Source of the DNA: Sipunculus nudus
Taxonomy: Eukaryota > Annelida > Sipuncula > Golfingiida > Sipunculidae
Assembly: GCA_026874595.1 (NCBI GenBank)
Contig: CM049320.1
Coordinates: 10,485,464-10,549,463 of the forward strand
DNA length: 64,000 nt
Reading direction: 5' to 3'
The translations under genes and the position numbers were made by a program. Below the pieces are notes generated by a model that saw only the letters and a program-made list of their open reading frames with translations, was not told the origin of the DNA and did not search any database. Numbering within the stretch: position 1 is the first letter of the stretch; each line of letters begins with the position of its first letter. Shown one piece after another: positions 45,906-58,800 of the stretch.

Positions 45906-48201
45906 CTTTCTGAAGTTTCGCCGCGATTGAGGTTTTTTGGACCGTGTATCTCCTCGAGTGCTCACAATCCCTCCAGGTTTTCGTGGAGCCTTAAAGGGGA
46001 TTTCAAGTCGTAAGCAACGTTTAGAGCTCGTGCTTCATATCATCTCGGCGAAACGTCACCGAGGTGTGAACCACGGCCTTGCAAAGGCCTGGAGTTCAAT
46101 ATGGATGACGTGATCGCAAACATCGCACTTACAAATTCCCTTAGGACAAATCCAGTTGCATAATGAGGCCTAGTTACGGATAACCCCGACCCCTGGCGGC
46201 CTCACGTGGTATTACTCCAGGCGACCGCTTCATCAGTTGTTCACTTGATTTGTGGCGGTCACGTGTGATAACAGCGCGGGCAGTCACAGCTGACACGACT
46301 GGGAGCTCAGGTAAACAAAATGACACGGCAGGGATGTCCAAAAATGGTCACAATTAAGGAAAAGACCCCGGTTTTGATCGGCAATTAGCGTGAATGACTG
46401 CTCATATAATCACGATACACCATCTGTTGACAGGACCATTTCAGCGGTAAGTGTTTATGTCCGGTGACCTCCGGCGGGTGTAAGCTGTCGAGTATGTTTT
46501 CAAGTTCAAAATTATGCAGGATACTTGACCGACAACCCGTTCAATCCCGTTTTATATTCCTTTAAAAAAACATAAACAAACCAATTTCCCCATATATTTC
46601 TTGTATTTATGGTAATGATATAATATATGGAATAGCTCAAAGACAACAATAACAATTTAACTTAATTACTGTTTATATTTTATTGGACAAATATATTATT
46701 ATAGCGTCAGTTTTGGGTGCTCCACTTCAGTGCTACAGTTTCACTTGTGCCCTACCATATATTGAAATTATTATCATATTTTATTTTTATACTTTATTTC
46801 TTTGTTTCATTCAAATCTGTGAAAATGTTGTAATATTGAATACATGTATTTTCAGTTAATAGTTCCAGTTAAAATTTTAAAGCAAAAATTATTCATGAGG
46901 GAAGGCCCATTACCGAGTTATCTAGAACATCACTTCTTTTCACATATTAATGTTTATGGTTTACCTATATGGTTGACTGAAAGAAAAATTGTGAAGGTAT
47001 ATTTTTTAATTTAATTTTATGTTATCGTCCCACTTTTTTGTTTTGATTTTTAAAAGTGAATATGTTTTTTTCAAAGTCATCAGATATTAAAGATTGTTGT
47101 TATTCATTTTAAGATTGTTCATGCAATTAATGAATTTTTTGTTCAATGAATACACAATGTGTTTGTTACTTTCTTTTTAGAAAAAAGTCTTGTTTGGATA
47201 TGGATTTTGCCTGAAAACAGAATCTACATTGTCGAGCTGGCAGCAAACATATCAGCATAAATCATCTTTATTTGAGGGAGAAGTTTGAACTGATGACATT
47301 ACTCAGTACTGACTGTTAATCCCTTAATGTTCATTTTTTTTGTGACATTGAACAATGATGTCAGGGGCAATATAAATTTGCTAATGGCATATCATTTCAA
47401 TCTTTTGACTATAGTGTTATATACTAAACTAGAAAGTGTTGCATATCATGTATGAAAATAATCAAAGAGAAATCTTTCAATACATGGTGTATACATATAT
47501 GCCCATTTTGGCTAATGTCAGTTTTTAACCCATCTGCAGAAATTAAAAAACATACATAAGAAATGGGTTTGCCTGGGAATGCATTAGGATCATTGGAACA
47601 AAGAAAATTATCCTTTTTCAGTGATGTAATCCACTGTCTAAATGTTCATATGACCAGTAAACCCTCAGCTTTCACAGTTCCAGGTTTGTTAAAAAAAAAT
47701 TACTCTTTCGTTAAGCATTCCCTAATATATTTTAGTGTAATATATATTTCATTCAGTGATATGAATTTTCATGTACATTTTATATTTATTAAAAACAACT
47801 GGTAAGTTTATGTGTATCTGACCATACTATAATATAGAACTTATTCTCTAGAATATATGTACAATAAAATTATCATTATTTTGTTTAATCTCATGTTCTA
47901 CTGTCTTTTAATCACACATGTTGCACAATCTTCCTTTTGCCTCTGTATGTGTATGATTAGTTACCATGTGAATGTCATAAAATGTGGTGTCTACTATATT
48001 GATCTGAAATGGCTTTGAACCTACATTAAGGCTGACAATGTACATTTATTTGACTAGCTTTGCCCTGGGACCACCTAATTTAATTTTGAAAAGCATGAAC
48101 TGCAAACAAAACAGGCTTAACCTTTGCTGTACACATTACTACCTATACTACACAACTCATAATAAGGCATTTCATATATTTGTCTATGTATTCAAATAAA
48201 C

Positions 48202-48203
<2 letters not shown>
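45906..48203. other. Gene-free stretch; GC-richer unique sequence at 45.9-46.5 kb
   Basis: Sequence 45.9-46.5 kb is GC-richer and non-repetitive and contains an E-box cluster (separate entry). From 46.5 kb onward it is AT-rich with no exon recognised. Confidence 0.4.
46193..46292. promoter_or_regulatory. E-box cluster, possible enhancer, copy 1
   Basis: Five CANNTG sites lie within 90 bp: CACGTG (46203), CAGTTG (46234), CACTTG (46242), CACGTG (46260) and CAGCTG (46287). The order CTGGCGGC (46193), TCACGTG, ACTCCAGG (46214) is repeated at 50473-50506. Binding by bHLH or zinc-finger factors is inference from motif only. Confidence 0.3.

Positions 48204-48239
<36 letters not shown>
48204..48239. 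repeat. (AT)n microsatellite
   Basis: About 36 bp of AT dinucleotides. Confidence 0.95.
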
Positions 48240-48245
<6 letters not shown>

Positions 48246-49793
48246 TACAAACAAATACAAACACATTTCAGGTAATTTTAAGTGTACAAAGAAGTATCCA
48301 CATCCTTATCAATGTTGGCAAATTTGTTGTCATGCAATTTTGTTTTATACATTAATCACACAAGAAACACTTTGGTCTTTTAACATTTGATATAATATGT
48401 ATTAACAAAATCAACCATACATTCAAAGTTCAATCATCTGGTATCTTTATGTCCTGTGATTTACAGGTTGCACAAGCTGAAATATTGCCTTAACATTCTA
48501 GGCACATAATGTTATCCCTGTCTTATTACCTATGGGTCTAAATACTGCAGATCATTTTCCTTTGGGATCCACTTATTTTATTGTTTATGGCTTAATTATT
48601 TTAAGAAATTTTTACAACAAAGTGAGTGAAAGTTATTAGTGGAAAAGTAAGGTCATGACAGACTTAAATATTATATTAATTTAAATTAAAAAATTAATAT
48701 TCTAGGAAACTCTGGTTACACAGCTTTTTGACAACACAACTGATAACTTTATTTTGAGTACTCAGAATAAGTTGAGTTAAAATATCATTAAATAAAAAAT
48801 AATTGCATGGAGCACACTTGTTTAACAATTTATTATTATGGGGGGGGGGGGGGGAGTTGCCTATGGCTCATAAAATATTTATAACTGAAGGCACTGAGTG
48901 GAAGTAGGTACGAGGGTTGTGCTAATGGTTTTATCACTGACACACAAATTTAAATAAACCAACTGTTAAGAAAATCCAGAACCAAACTCAAAATTATCTT
49001 CAGTGTAAATCTTTGGAACCAGATCTGACAGTGACAGCAAGCCGGCACACAGGTCCCGCGTTATCGCCTCAGACAGGTGTCTGATTCCGTGCACGTTCCC
49101 CTCTCTGCACTTGTAGTTGTACTCACTTGATCACTGATAATCCCTTGCTCTACGTACCCGAGATGGTGCAGGAAGTATGATCAACAATACTTGGACATAA
49201 TAAATCCCGGCAGGAAAACATAAAAGAGAATGAATCCGATACGATGTGTTGAGAGATACATGGAAAACACCACGTGAAGCTATTGTTTTGGTAATAGTGG
49301 TAGCGACCCAGAAACATCTGCGCATGCGCAACGACCAGGTCATTGTATTCATGTAACCTAAATAAATATGCATGAGCCTGTAAAAGGTTCGTTCCATTAC
49401 GTTACACACTTTTGTAAGTGCATCGGCATTGTTAACGTACGAAGAAACGCAATGATCTAGATTGCTGGATTACAGTGGTATCTTAGGACGTTAATTAGCT
49501 AAGTGACCTGCATGCATCACTGCACCTGCCTGCCGCACACAGGCGGGAGATGTGATCGTTTGATACGCCTGACAGATTTCGGATTCTTGGCTTCGTTGTT
49601 CGCCATGTCAGCGTCTGATGTGATATTAACTGCGATCTGGTATCACTGCCAAGGGTTCCAAGCATGACAATAAACGGGATTATGACAATATTCCATGATA
49701 TTAAGCGGTCAGATTAACCATTGTTTATATAGGAAATGGTTTGGGATTTCAGGTTTATGTGACTATAAACGGGATTTTCTTTTAACCGATATA

Positions 49794-49796
<3 letters not shown>
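48240..49796. other. Gene-free stretch
   Basis: No exon recognised. A G run lies at 48840-48854. Confidence 0.4.

Positions 49797-49888
<92 letters not shown>
49797..49888. repeat. (AT)n microsatellite, longest in the window
   Basis: About 90 bp of uninterrupted AT dinucleotides. It is self-complementary and produces Ile-Tyr frames on both strands. Confidence 0.97.
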
Positions 49889-49889
<1 letters not shown>

Positions 49890-50469
49890 TGCCGATCACT
49901 TAAATTTAGCAAATTATAGTACAAGTATTTATGCACATGCTAAAAGGAATAATAACCACTGTTGATTGAACAAAAAATTTTGAAAAGAATGAACATTTTA
50001 TGAATAAAACCAACTAACAAACAGGTTTCCTTGAGCAGTATTGCAAATTTTTATCTGTCAAGTCATAGTTTATAGTCATAGTCACAGCTTAATATAAGTT
50101 CTTAAACTTGTGTCAGATTGAGTTATTTGCTTTTTAAGTTATTTTCTGTTGTACGAATGATACACTTTAAATCAAGAATATTAATTTGTTGAATGTAAAT
50201 TTAGTGTTGTAAACGGAATGAAAAGATGTTCTAAAACATCATTTACTCGTAACATTCAGGTGAATACCCTTTCACATTGTTTTAGGCAGGTGGGTCATGC
50301 GTAAAGCATAAAGATGTATACATAAATGTTTAAGCATCCGCCAGATCTGTGACACAAAGTCTGCATGCGCAAATGGTAGCGAGCAGCGTGGCTGCGTAAA
50401 TTTACAAACAGCAAGATTTATGGGTCAATTAGGACAGATGAGAACACATCCTGAGAGCTCGCCTACCGA

Positions 50470-50613
50470 CACCTGGCGGCAGGTGAGCAGGTCACGTGAC
50501 TCCAGGTGATTTATGCTACGTCACCTGGCCAGGAAAATAGAGAATGACAAGTCAGCAGGTCAAAGGACGCCAGTCAGGGTTACGTTGCCAGGCACCTGTG
50601 CCCGTACCAGCTG
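50470..50613. promoter_or_regulatory. E-box cluster, possible enhancer, copy 2
   Basis: Seven E-boxes lie in 144 bp: CACCTG (50470), CAGGTG (50480), CACGTG (50493), CAGGTG (50503), CACCTG (50522), CACCTG (50593) and CAGCTG (50608). About 0.6 would be expected by chance. CACCTG/CAGGTG is the Snail/ZEB-type core, and CACGTG the Myc/USF type. AGGTCA-A-AGGACG near 50559 is an imperfect DR1. There is no gene nearby in the window. Confidence 0.35.
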
Positions 50614-51815
50614 TACCGGGAAGGGAAAGGTACGGTCAATTAGGTCTCTGTACGTTTATGTTAGTGAGAGTTGATTTTGAGTAATATCGCAAATGGATTG
50701 ATACCCTTCGCACAAATGGATTTCATGTAAATCTTGTTTTGCAATGAGAACAATTCGACCGAGTTCCGTAAAGAGTTTCGTGCATTCTCAAAGGCAAAAG
50801 TTATATCGCTTGGAGGTCGGCGACTGATAGTCTACCCCTGTAATTTGGAGCACCATAACGGGAGCGGATCCAGGAATTAGGAAAGGGGGGGGGGGGGGTC
50901 CAACCCAGAAGGACACATTAACAAACTTGAAAAAAAAAGGTCCCCGGTTGTGATAAAGGGGAGACCATGCCGTAAAATTTGGCCTAAAAACCTTTAAAAA
51001 GGTTGCGGCGACAGTAAAAAGATCCGCTTCTGAAAAAAAAACAATATTTAATGTGATCTCTGCGTGAGCAGTTCAACACGCTCTCGCGCATTTGTGTTCC
51101 CCGTACTGGTCACAATGTTTAGGGGCGTGCTGCAGCAGTCCATATCGCCTCCATGAGCAGCTTTAAAGAGAATTATGCAAATAATATAATTTGCTGGGCA
51201 TTGCCATAAAGAGATTATCGCGTCATCTAGCTCATTCCAATATGTTAAATTTAGATATTGCAAAATACTTAATTTTTATAATGTTGTGTAATATTTTGTT
51301 AAAAAATTTTATTGAACTGGCGTATTCAAGTTAAATAAGTTGCATAGTGTCCGATAATATTTTCTGCCCTGCTGAAAAATGTCACTTTGCATACTAATTA
51401 AAATTTTTTTATTAAGGGTCCTTATGTCCTATCGCAAAACTGTAAGACGAGGGGTACTACTATATTGATAAAAAGAGTTTTAGTAGGTAACCGATGAAGA
51501 CCCGGTAGATCCTCAAAGGTCAGTTTTTTGGGTTTTTTTTTTTTTTGTTTTGTTTTGTTTTTGTATAAAGCAGTATAAATGTAGGACAACAGGACCACCA
51601 AACTCACTAACAAGGTATACATGTTATCTCCGTAGAGTGACTTTGTCATTAGCCGCAGCCTGACACCCAAACATCGATGTTTAATTAACTGAAGACCCCT
51701 ATCAGTTTATTTTATAAAGGCCTGAATGTCATGGCTATTTTGTCACATGTTCAGTAAAGAATTGTGTAAATATATTCATAAAATCATTTAAAAAACTATG
51801 AAAACTCAAGGTTCC
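50614..51815. other. Gene-free stretch with fragments of dispersed repeats
   Basis: A G run lies at 50885-50898 after 'gcggatccaggaatta'. The segment 51694-51740 ('cccctatcagtttatttt', 'ggcctgaatgtcatgg') matches 26699-26740, so it is a fragment of a dispersed repeat. Confidence 0.4.
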
Positions 51816-51817
51816 CT

Positions 51818-51870
51818 TAAGCGGCGTTTACCGGGCACGCGGTATACGGGATGAGGAATGCAGTATGAGA
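51818..51870 (+). mobile_element. Solitary end of the CGGTATGCGG MITE
   Basis: TTAAGCGGCGTTTACCGGGC followed by 'acgcggtatacgggatgagg' matches the left terminus of the element at 32606-32987. No matching right end was found nearby. Confidence 0.5.
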
Positions 51871-52660
51871 CATAAACCAGGAACAGAAATAAGCGAACTT
51901 AAAATGTTTTTTATGACAGACATCTTAACGAAATTTGTCACCCTTTATTTTCTTCCATCATGCAGGGCCGCTTGTCGCTCACAGAGTTAACATTGTTTAG
52001 ACTGGTAAAAATGAGCAAATAGTGCCATGGATATCAACGCTGAACGTTGTTGTTACACTAGATAGTATTACTTCAAAATTAAAGAAAACTTTTCAATAAC
52101 ATGTGAAATAAAACTTGCAGAAATGTTTCTTGGGCGCTTGCAATATATGTGAATGTGAGTAAATGTGGACCTGTTCGTAACCATTCATGCAAGATCGACG
52201 CTATATATATACATGAGTCACCGTTTAAAGCAGTTATACTGTATCATGCACCCGTTGTCAGAGGCTGTACGTTTTATAATCACATGTGATTCCTAGCCAA
52301 TTATCATTCTCTGCTCGACAGAAATAAGATTAATTGGGATATTTAAAGAAACGTGTATGATTTAGTCATAAGTCCCTGGCGTTTAACAAGGTACATGAGT
52401 GCAGTTTATGCAAACATCACATTATTATCAAAAACACTGATAATTTAGATGACGTACAAAGCATGTCACTGCCGTTATTATTCTTTTTGACATCAGCATT
52501 TAGGGAGAAAATGAATAATCCAAAATTGTCTGTACAAAATTGGAGCAGTACGGCATTTTTTTCCTGTTGTACTTGCCCTTTTAAGTGTATCTCTGCTCCA
52601 TAATGCGAACTAGAGCGGCATTATATTCATTTTAGTCTAGCTGATCATATGATTCATAGT

Positions 52661-52708
52661 ATATATATATACATATATTTATATATGTATATATATATAA
52701 TATATATA

Positions 52709-52754
<46 letters not shown>
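52661..52754. repeat. Imperfect (AT)n microsatellite
   Basis: AT repeats interrupted by 'acatatatttatatatg' and two 'ataatata' and 'atattata' breaks. Confidence 0.93.
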
Positions 52755-52758
<4 letters not shown>

Positions 52759-53960
52759 AATGAAAAAAAAGCTCCAGCATTTTTATTGGAATCACCAGAC
52801 ATTGTATATTCTGCGCTGTTTCTGTGTTTCGTAGTGTCACTGTACCCATTTTAAAATAACTGTGAAAATAACCGTTTTTTTATATTATTGATAATAAAGT
52901 ATTGTTCGGGACAGAGCCAGGAGGTACTGTGATGGTTCCCTGGAAGTAAGCCTTGTGGGCGGCTGGAAACATTAAAATGATTTAAGTGTGTTTGAATGGT
53001 AAATCTTGTGGTCCTCTTAACATCCGACAGCTCAGAATACTGGTGGGTACGGATAGTGCCATCGCTTGCGCCCACGTCTCTTATACAACACAGCCTGCAT
53101 GTGTGTGGTTTCATGACAGATATCACACTCACATTTGGTTTAGCAAATACGGACCAGGCTCCCTAAAAGTATAACCATTTCGAATTTTTAAATCAATCCG
53201 CCAAATGTTTGTCTGAAAGATTTACACGCTACATAACTGAAAAGCTAAAAAAAGATTTGGTAGGTAGTCATTTATCGTATCATGGCCCGAAAATGCCTAT
53301 AACGATGACAACTGAAAGAAATACTGGAGGTCCATCACGCGTTACATAAAATAATCGACTGATAAAATTAGATAATCGTCCATCTTTAGTTAGGTTCTCT
53401 CAATCATCGAACAATCAATTCCTACCACTAGTAATGACAATGTTTACAAATTGTCTTGAATATCGAGATTCAAATTTCGTTAATTTCGTTTTTCTGACGT
53501 TGTTAAAGGCATATAAAGGGTTATATGGCTGAACGGTACAAACATCATTTTTTTATTTATTTATTATTAATATATCTTTTTTAGGGTGGCTTGTTCAGAA
53601 TATACTGATCTTCTACAAGGCCCTGAGAGTAATTGGAATATTAAACAAGATCAAATAGCATGACAGTAAAATACAAGCAAACATATATGTGCAGAATATT
53701 GTAACTGAATATAACATATATTGTTATTTCCTGTACTAGTATGATCATTATTAGGAGTTTATTATAGAATATTATTTAGATAATCATAGGATATTCAGGT
53801 TTTTAACAATTTTGCTAACATTGTATGAAATAAGAGCAAAAGAATAATATAAACCACAAGTGCAATGTATGCAAAGTTATGTTTCTGTTAATTCACTTAT
53901 TGGTATTCGTAAAGCATAAAATATCAACATGCATGCATAACATGTAAAAGTGGTATGATA
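52755..53960. other. Gene-free stretch
   Basis: No exon recognised; AT-rich. Confidence 0.4.
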
Positions 53961-53977
53961 GATTTATTGTTATTATG

Positions 53978-54617
53978 TCAAGTGTTTAGAGAATATTGCT
54001 TAAGATCTTTTTTGAACTTATCTAAATTATCTATCTTACGAAGAGCTTCCGGTAACAAATTCCATAATTTCGGTCCCTGATAAATAAAAGATTTTCGCAT
54101 CAATTCAGTTCTAACTGTTAGTACTTTCACTTGACAAGAGTATCTCGTGTTATAGGAGTGTATTTCAGATGGGGTTTCTGATAGATAATTAAGATAACAA
54201 GGTAGTAGGCCATTAAGGCATTTAAACATGAATATATTAGAGAGGTACAATAATCGTTGATTGATTTTTTTGCCATTTTAAGACTGATATCAATGTTGAA
54301 CTAGCTGTATTCCTATCATAATTCCCAGAAATTATACGGGCAGCCCTATTCTGGAATTTCTGGAGAACGTTCATATTAGTTTCGCTTTGATGGCCCAAAA
54401 TGATTAAACCGTAATCAATATAGGGTTGTATGGTGGTCATGTAAATATGAACGAGTTCCTGTGAAGGTAAAACTTTACTCAGACGAGCGAGAGCGCCTAG
54501 TTTAGGTTTTAATTTGGAAGCAAGTTCATTGATATGTGTTCTCCACGTAAGGCAACTGTCATGGAACGGGAATGAGGTTGTTATCCTTAAACGTGTGCGT
54601 AATAAAGAAGGTAACAA
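53978..54617 (-). pseudogene. Frameshifted LINE reverse-transcriptase C-terminal fragment
   Basis: Two overlapping minus-strand frames, 54617-54237 and 54250-53978, together read as the end of a Jockey/CR1/RTE-type reverse transcriptase. The first has SCLTWRTHINELASKLKPKL, then LPSQELVHIYMTTIQPYIDY and LQKFQNRAARIISG. The second has YLSNIFMFKCLNGLLPCYL and, near its end, FIYQGPKLWNLLPEALRKI. A frameshift near 54240-54280 separates them. The catalytic YADD region lies upstream in intact elements and is missing, so the copy is 5' truncated (homology starts near 54570) and dead. Confidence 0.85.
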
Positions 54618-54619
54618 GC

Positions 54620-55940
54620 AAACGATGGCTGTTATAAGCTTCCAGAAGAGGTAAACGAAATCGAAGGCCGGGTCATTATAGATATCGCTTTGCGTCTGAT
54701 AACCCGATCATCGGACTCCCCAGGGTTGGTATGTGAAAACCGCCATACAGGCCCCTGAGTGTTGCCGCTTATTTTGTTTAGCAACCTTACCTGACCAGAT
54801 ATTTACCAGGTGTTGAGCATGTGTTGTCTGCAAGGGATTACTCTCTGTGATCGTGTTTTGTTTCCCACGTGATGTTGTTATTCGTCCCGCTATGAAACTA
54901 ATTGGCGGTCAGTTACCCGTCAGGTGTCCCGGGACGTGTGTTCAATTTAAACATTGGCCTAGTTCTCATCTCATATGAATATGTATGAGAATGGTCATTG
55001 AATCATTACCATGGCAATCACGTGTGTCTTGGGGGGAGAGGGCACACCCCTCAAGACAGACAATATTTTAGGCAGTTATAAGGAATTTTTATTTTTATTA
55101 CAATATTTCTTAGAGCAGCTTCAATTGATATAACAGTTATTACGAGTATTGTGCAAATAAATTATAAATCTGACAAGCTGTATGAAAAAATGAAAGAAAA
55201 TAACAGAAATATAGTTCGATCCTACATATATATGGATACCTCCGCAAGAATCCTAATAAAATCGCCCCGTATTCTACACTGTGTTGTGGTTTACTTACAC
55301 GGTCACAGGTAAACTCCAGAACAAAGACGGCCCCTAAGATCAATTAATGACCCGAGTCTCGGTCTGGACAAAGAATCGTCTTCTGTCTCACAAGGGTGTA
55401 GAGCCCTTTGAATTAAAGATATATTCTGGTGAATTTGATGATCAACGGTACCTTCAAAATATAGTGTCCTGTTAAACTAACCTTCATCAAATTTGATCAC
55501 ATTCCATCCAAATCATTTTCGTTGAGTTTCCTCCTCACCTGCGGGGGTTTACAAAATGCTTGTTACCGGATATACCGATGAACTTAGAGCGATAAGTGCA
55601 TGATTAAAAGGCAGTAGTGTACAGAAAGAGTCAGAAACCTCTGATACATTTATAGACTATAAGAACATTTTATTTTTTTTCGAAATGATGTAAGTTGGGG
55701 CCTTGTACAGACCAGCATAAAACGAAACTACGCGGAATGAACTAAAGAATTGTTTCGCAAACTACAGTTGTTGAGGTTACTGTTGTTGTACGCGTGCAAT
55801 ACAACCATGACTCGGTCAGGTACTGACTACAAATCCCAAGGACCCCAAGACAGATCTCTCTAGAGAATTAAAAACTATCGACGATTTTTAACAGAGCCTC
55901 TCCCTTTAGAATAGTGGTTTTCCTAATATTCACTACTCTC
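54620..55940. other. Gene-free stretch
   Basis: No exon recognised. Scattered E-boxes occur between 54808 and 54930 (CAGGTG, CATGTG, CACGTG, CAGGTG), less dense than the clusters at 46.2 and 50.5 kb. Confidence 0.4.
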
Positions 55941-55943
55941 CAA

Positions 55944-55965
55944 CTCTCTCTCTCTCTCTCTCTCT
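55944..55965. repeat. (CT)n microsatellite
   Basis: About 22 bp of CT dinucleotides. Confidence 0.9.
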
Positions 55966-56327
55966 TATTTAGGTTCACGTACGCCTCGTCCATGCATAAC
56001 GCCATCCTGAAGAAGCCATCGTGTGAATATTAACGTGTTTTCCATTAACAAGTGCTTTTCCTTTTTACATGACTCAAGAGTGTATTTTATGTAATCCGGC
56101 ACGGGTAGGGTCTAGGAATCTTGTTTTTGGATCTTACATGGTGCCAGAAGCGGTATAGAAGATCAGGTGGGGGACACTTGCATAAACAATCATGGATTTT
56201 TACATGTTATGAATTCCGACTGAACACATGTCGGGGCCATTCCAAAGGAGAGGGGAAATATTATCTATATAAACCAAAAGGTGAAGTAAACCACCGATGA
56301 TAGTGCTGGATGGTTTTGAAATCGAAC

Positions 56328-56330
<3 letters not shown>

Positions 56331-56382
<52 letters not shown>
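56331..56382. repeat. (CT)n microsatellite
   Basis: About 52 bp of CT dinucleotides; read on the minus strand it gives an Arg-Glu string that is not a gene. Confidence 0.95.
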
Positions 56383-56384
<2 letters not shown>

Positions 56385-56524
56385 GCAAACCAAAATTGAA
56401 ACATAATATATTCTAGTATTATACCCATTTTCAGGCTTCAAAACCCAAATGTTATTTGTTTTCAGTAGCAGTCCTCAAACCGGATCTTCCTTGCAAAGGA
56501 TCCAGCTTAAATACATATAATACG

Positions 56525-56705
56525 ATGAAACTTAATCTAACGACCACCTTGGGTAAGCGACCACCTCAAAATAACGACCTTTTGTATCCCGATTCTGTTT
56601 TTTCTCTCTTTATATCAGGCCTCGCTTAGACGACCTCTTCGAAAATGAGACCGCTTTATCGAGGTCCCCGATGATGGTCGTAATTTCTCGGGTTCACTGT
56701 ATATC
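56525..56705. mobile_element. Short element with ACGACCACC...TGGTCGT ends, intact copy
   Basis: It begins 'aacgaccaccttgggtaagc', contains 'tctttatatcaggcctcgct' and 'cttcgaaaatgagaccgc', and ends 'gatggtcgtaatttctcggg', so the ends are imperfect inverses. The same sequence, split by a SINE, is at 59845-59930 plus 60336-60412. It is about 180 bp with no coding capacity. Confidence 0.6.
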
Positions 56706-58370
56706 ATAATATATTCCATAAATATATATGTCTTTCAAACACACGCATCAACAGTATATCCGTAGGCGAAAAATCTACCTGGATCCCTGTCGGAGATTAA
56801 CAGGTAATTTTTACTGGATACGAGGTCAGTGTGCCTCATGCGCAATAGACGACTGTCTGATTCATTACATGTTCCCCGGCGGGGAACAGCACAAAAAAAT
56901 GAAGGATAATTTATTGCCTACTATTTTGGTAACAGGTGCCCGTTGGCAAGATGATCGGGCGTAATGGAGTAGGCGCCGGCTAAAGTTGCTTTGTTCTCTC
57001 TATTGATACTTGAGGTATCAGAGATGTCTGTGCGGGCCCCTTTTATTCTGTTTTTCAGTAACGTGTCCACCCTCGTTTATAACACTGGCTGCGGGGTCCG
57101 CTGGTTGCTGAAAGCTGTAAAACTACTAATGATGGGCGTATTAACTATCGAGTGTATGGGGAGTCTGATGAAAGAAAAGAGAGAGATGCTGGAGAATTGG
57201 TCCTTTGTTCATGGCCTCCCAGTTTATGTCTTTCTAAAACGGACGATCGACTTTTCGAAAACGGACGTCATGATCGTAGACATATCCGCCTTATTCAATT
57301 TTAAGCAATAATTTCTGATTTGGGAAAATATTTCATATTCGTGCGTAACTTGTATATGTAGGAATATCATATTTAATTTACTATTAGTCATATAATGCAG
57401 TGATACAACGTCCGACCAACTCGAAAATTCCGCGGCTGAATTGGCATAAACGGTAATGTCCCACACTAGTCTGTCCCAGTGTTAATAGGTAATTTAGTTT
57501 ATATGTATTTTATCTGTGCTTGAACATGATGGAAAATCGTGCTATATTTCATAAGCCGCCTTGCATAGCCTTAAAAAGAGTTAAACAAAAAAGTGCATGG
57601 GTATTTGAGAAATGCTACAGGCATTTCAATGTTTCAATCCTCATTTCATTTTAAATAACACAATGTTTTATGAACTTTTGAAGAGAGATCTCAGTTACAG
57701 AGCGGGTCTGCAGTATAACCATCATAACCTCGTAACATTCACGTGAATTGACATTTATATGTAATGGCAATTGATTATTAAGTCCATTTTTTGCTTCGTG
57801 TAGTATATTCCGACAAATTTAGCATTATAAGCTTTAAGATTTATGAGTGTGGGAGTACAAGAATTACAATAAAAAATACCTAAATAAGGGTACAAAGTTC
57901 TATACTTCCTTTTATCTAAGCTCCTTCCAGGACTCGTAAAATATATCGAATTTTTTGCCTTTGCATAGTATCGATGGTAACAAAAAAAAACTCCCTAACT
58001 GGTTCTTGAAGGGAACTAGCCTTCGGTCCAGCCTATTAACATGACAATCAAACTTATCAATGCCGGGGCATGACTCGGCTAAAACGTTTAGATTTATTCG
58101 TGTATTCTCTTTTTTTTTATCATGGTATAACTCATGGGTTCAATGGAATGCAAGACAATGCACCTGCTTGAAGGAACTAACAGTGAATCCCCCGCAGGTT
58201 GTCAGTTATTTGCTATATGCTCAAAACGCTCCGATTCTGAAGGAGAATTGACCCTTGAGTGGATCAAGGGGGACAAATCATCTGGGAAATAAAATAAATG
58301 CTGGAAAGCAATGCCAGTATGTGTCTGTTGCCGTTGCCTGGGTGTCCGTCTACATTTATTCAGAGACATC
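56706..58370. other. Gene-free stretch
   Basis: The longest frame (56991-57311) is 106 aa. It lacks recognisable motifs and splice context, and I do not support it as a gene. Confidence 0.35.
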
Positions 58371-58375
58371 AGCGA

Positions 58376-58700
58376 GTTCAGAATAGCGCAGCTCGTATAC
58401 TAAGATGATGTGACAAGTATGACTACATTACACCTGTACTGTGTGACCTACACTAGCTTCCTGTGATTCAGCGCATTGTATTTAAGTTATTATACCCCTT
58501 TTCAAGACCAAACATCGCATAGCTCCGGTCTACTTACAAGACCTTATTCACTGGTACACACCAGTTTGAAGCCTAAGATCAGCCGATGAGGACTTACTTT
58601 TTGTACCACGTACAAAGCCTTCCATTGTTGCTAAAATATCATTTTGTGTTGCAGGTCCCATTTTATGGAATTTATTACCTTAGGCTTTGTATCTTAGACA
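58376..58700 (+). pseudogene. Degenerate LINE reverse-transcriptase C-terminal fragment
   Basis: Reading across frameshifts and stops gives blocks typical of the end of CR1/Jockey-type reverse transcriptases: VQNSAARIL, then KYDYITPVLCDLH, LPVIQRIVFKLL, HRIAPVYLQDLI, and AGPILWNLLP near 58650-58680. There are at least four in-frame stops and two frameshifts, so it escapes any open-frame scan. It is an older insertion than the 53.98-kb fragment and belongs to a different family. Confidence 0.75.
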
Positions 58701-58741
58701 TGGTGAGAACCTAGCCATTTAATACAAAAGCGCAAGCTAGC

Positions 58742-58746
<5 letters not shown>

Positions 58747-58798
<52 letters not shown>
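58747..58798. repeat. (AT)n microsatellite
   Basis: About 52 bp, just downstream of the degenerate reverse-transcriptase fragment; it may have grown at or near its 3' end. Confidence 0.95.

Positions 58799-58800
<2 letters not shown>

Noticed and set aside
47563-47805. 80-aa frame in AT-rich DNA
   Set aside because: No domain, no splice sites of quality, and codon use follows the AT-rich background.
56991-57311. 106-aa frame considered as a small membrane protein
   Set aside because: It has no signal peptide, family motif or conserved splice context; length is within what chance allows.
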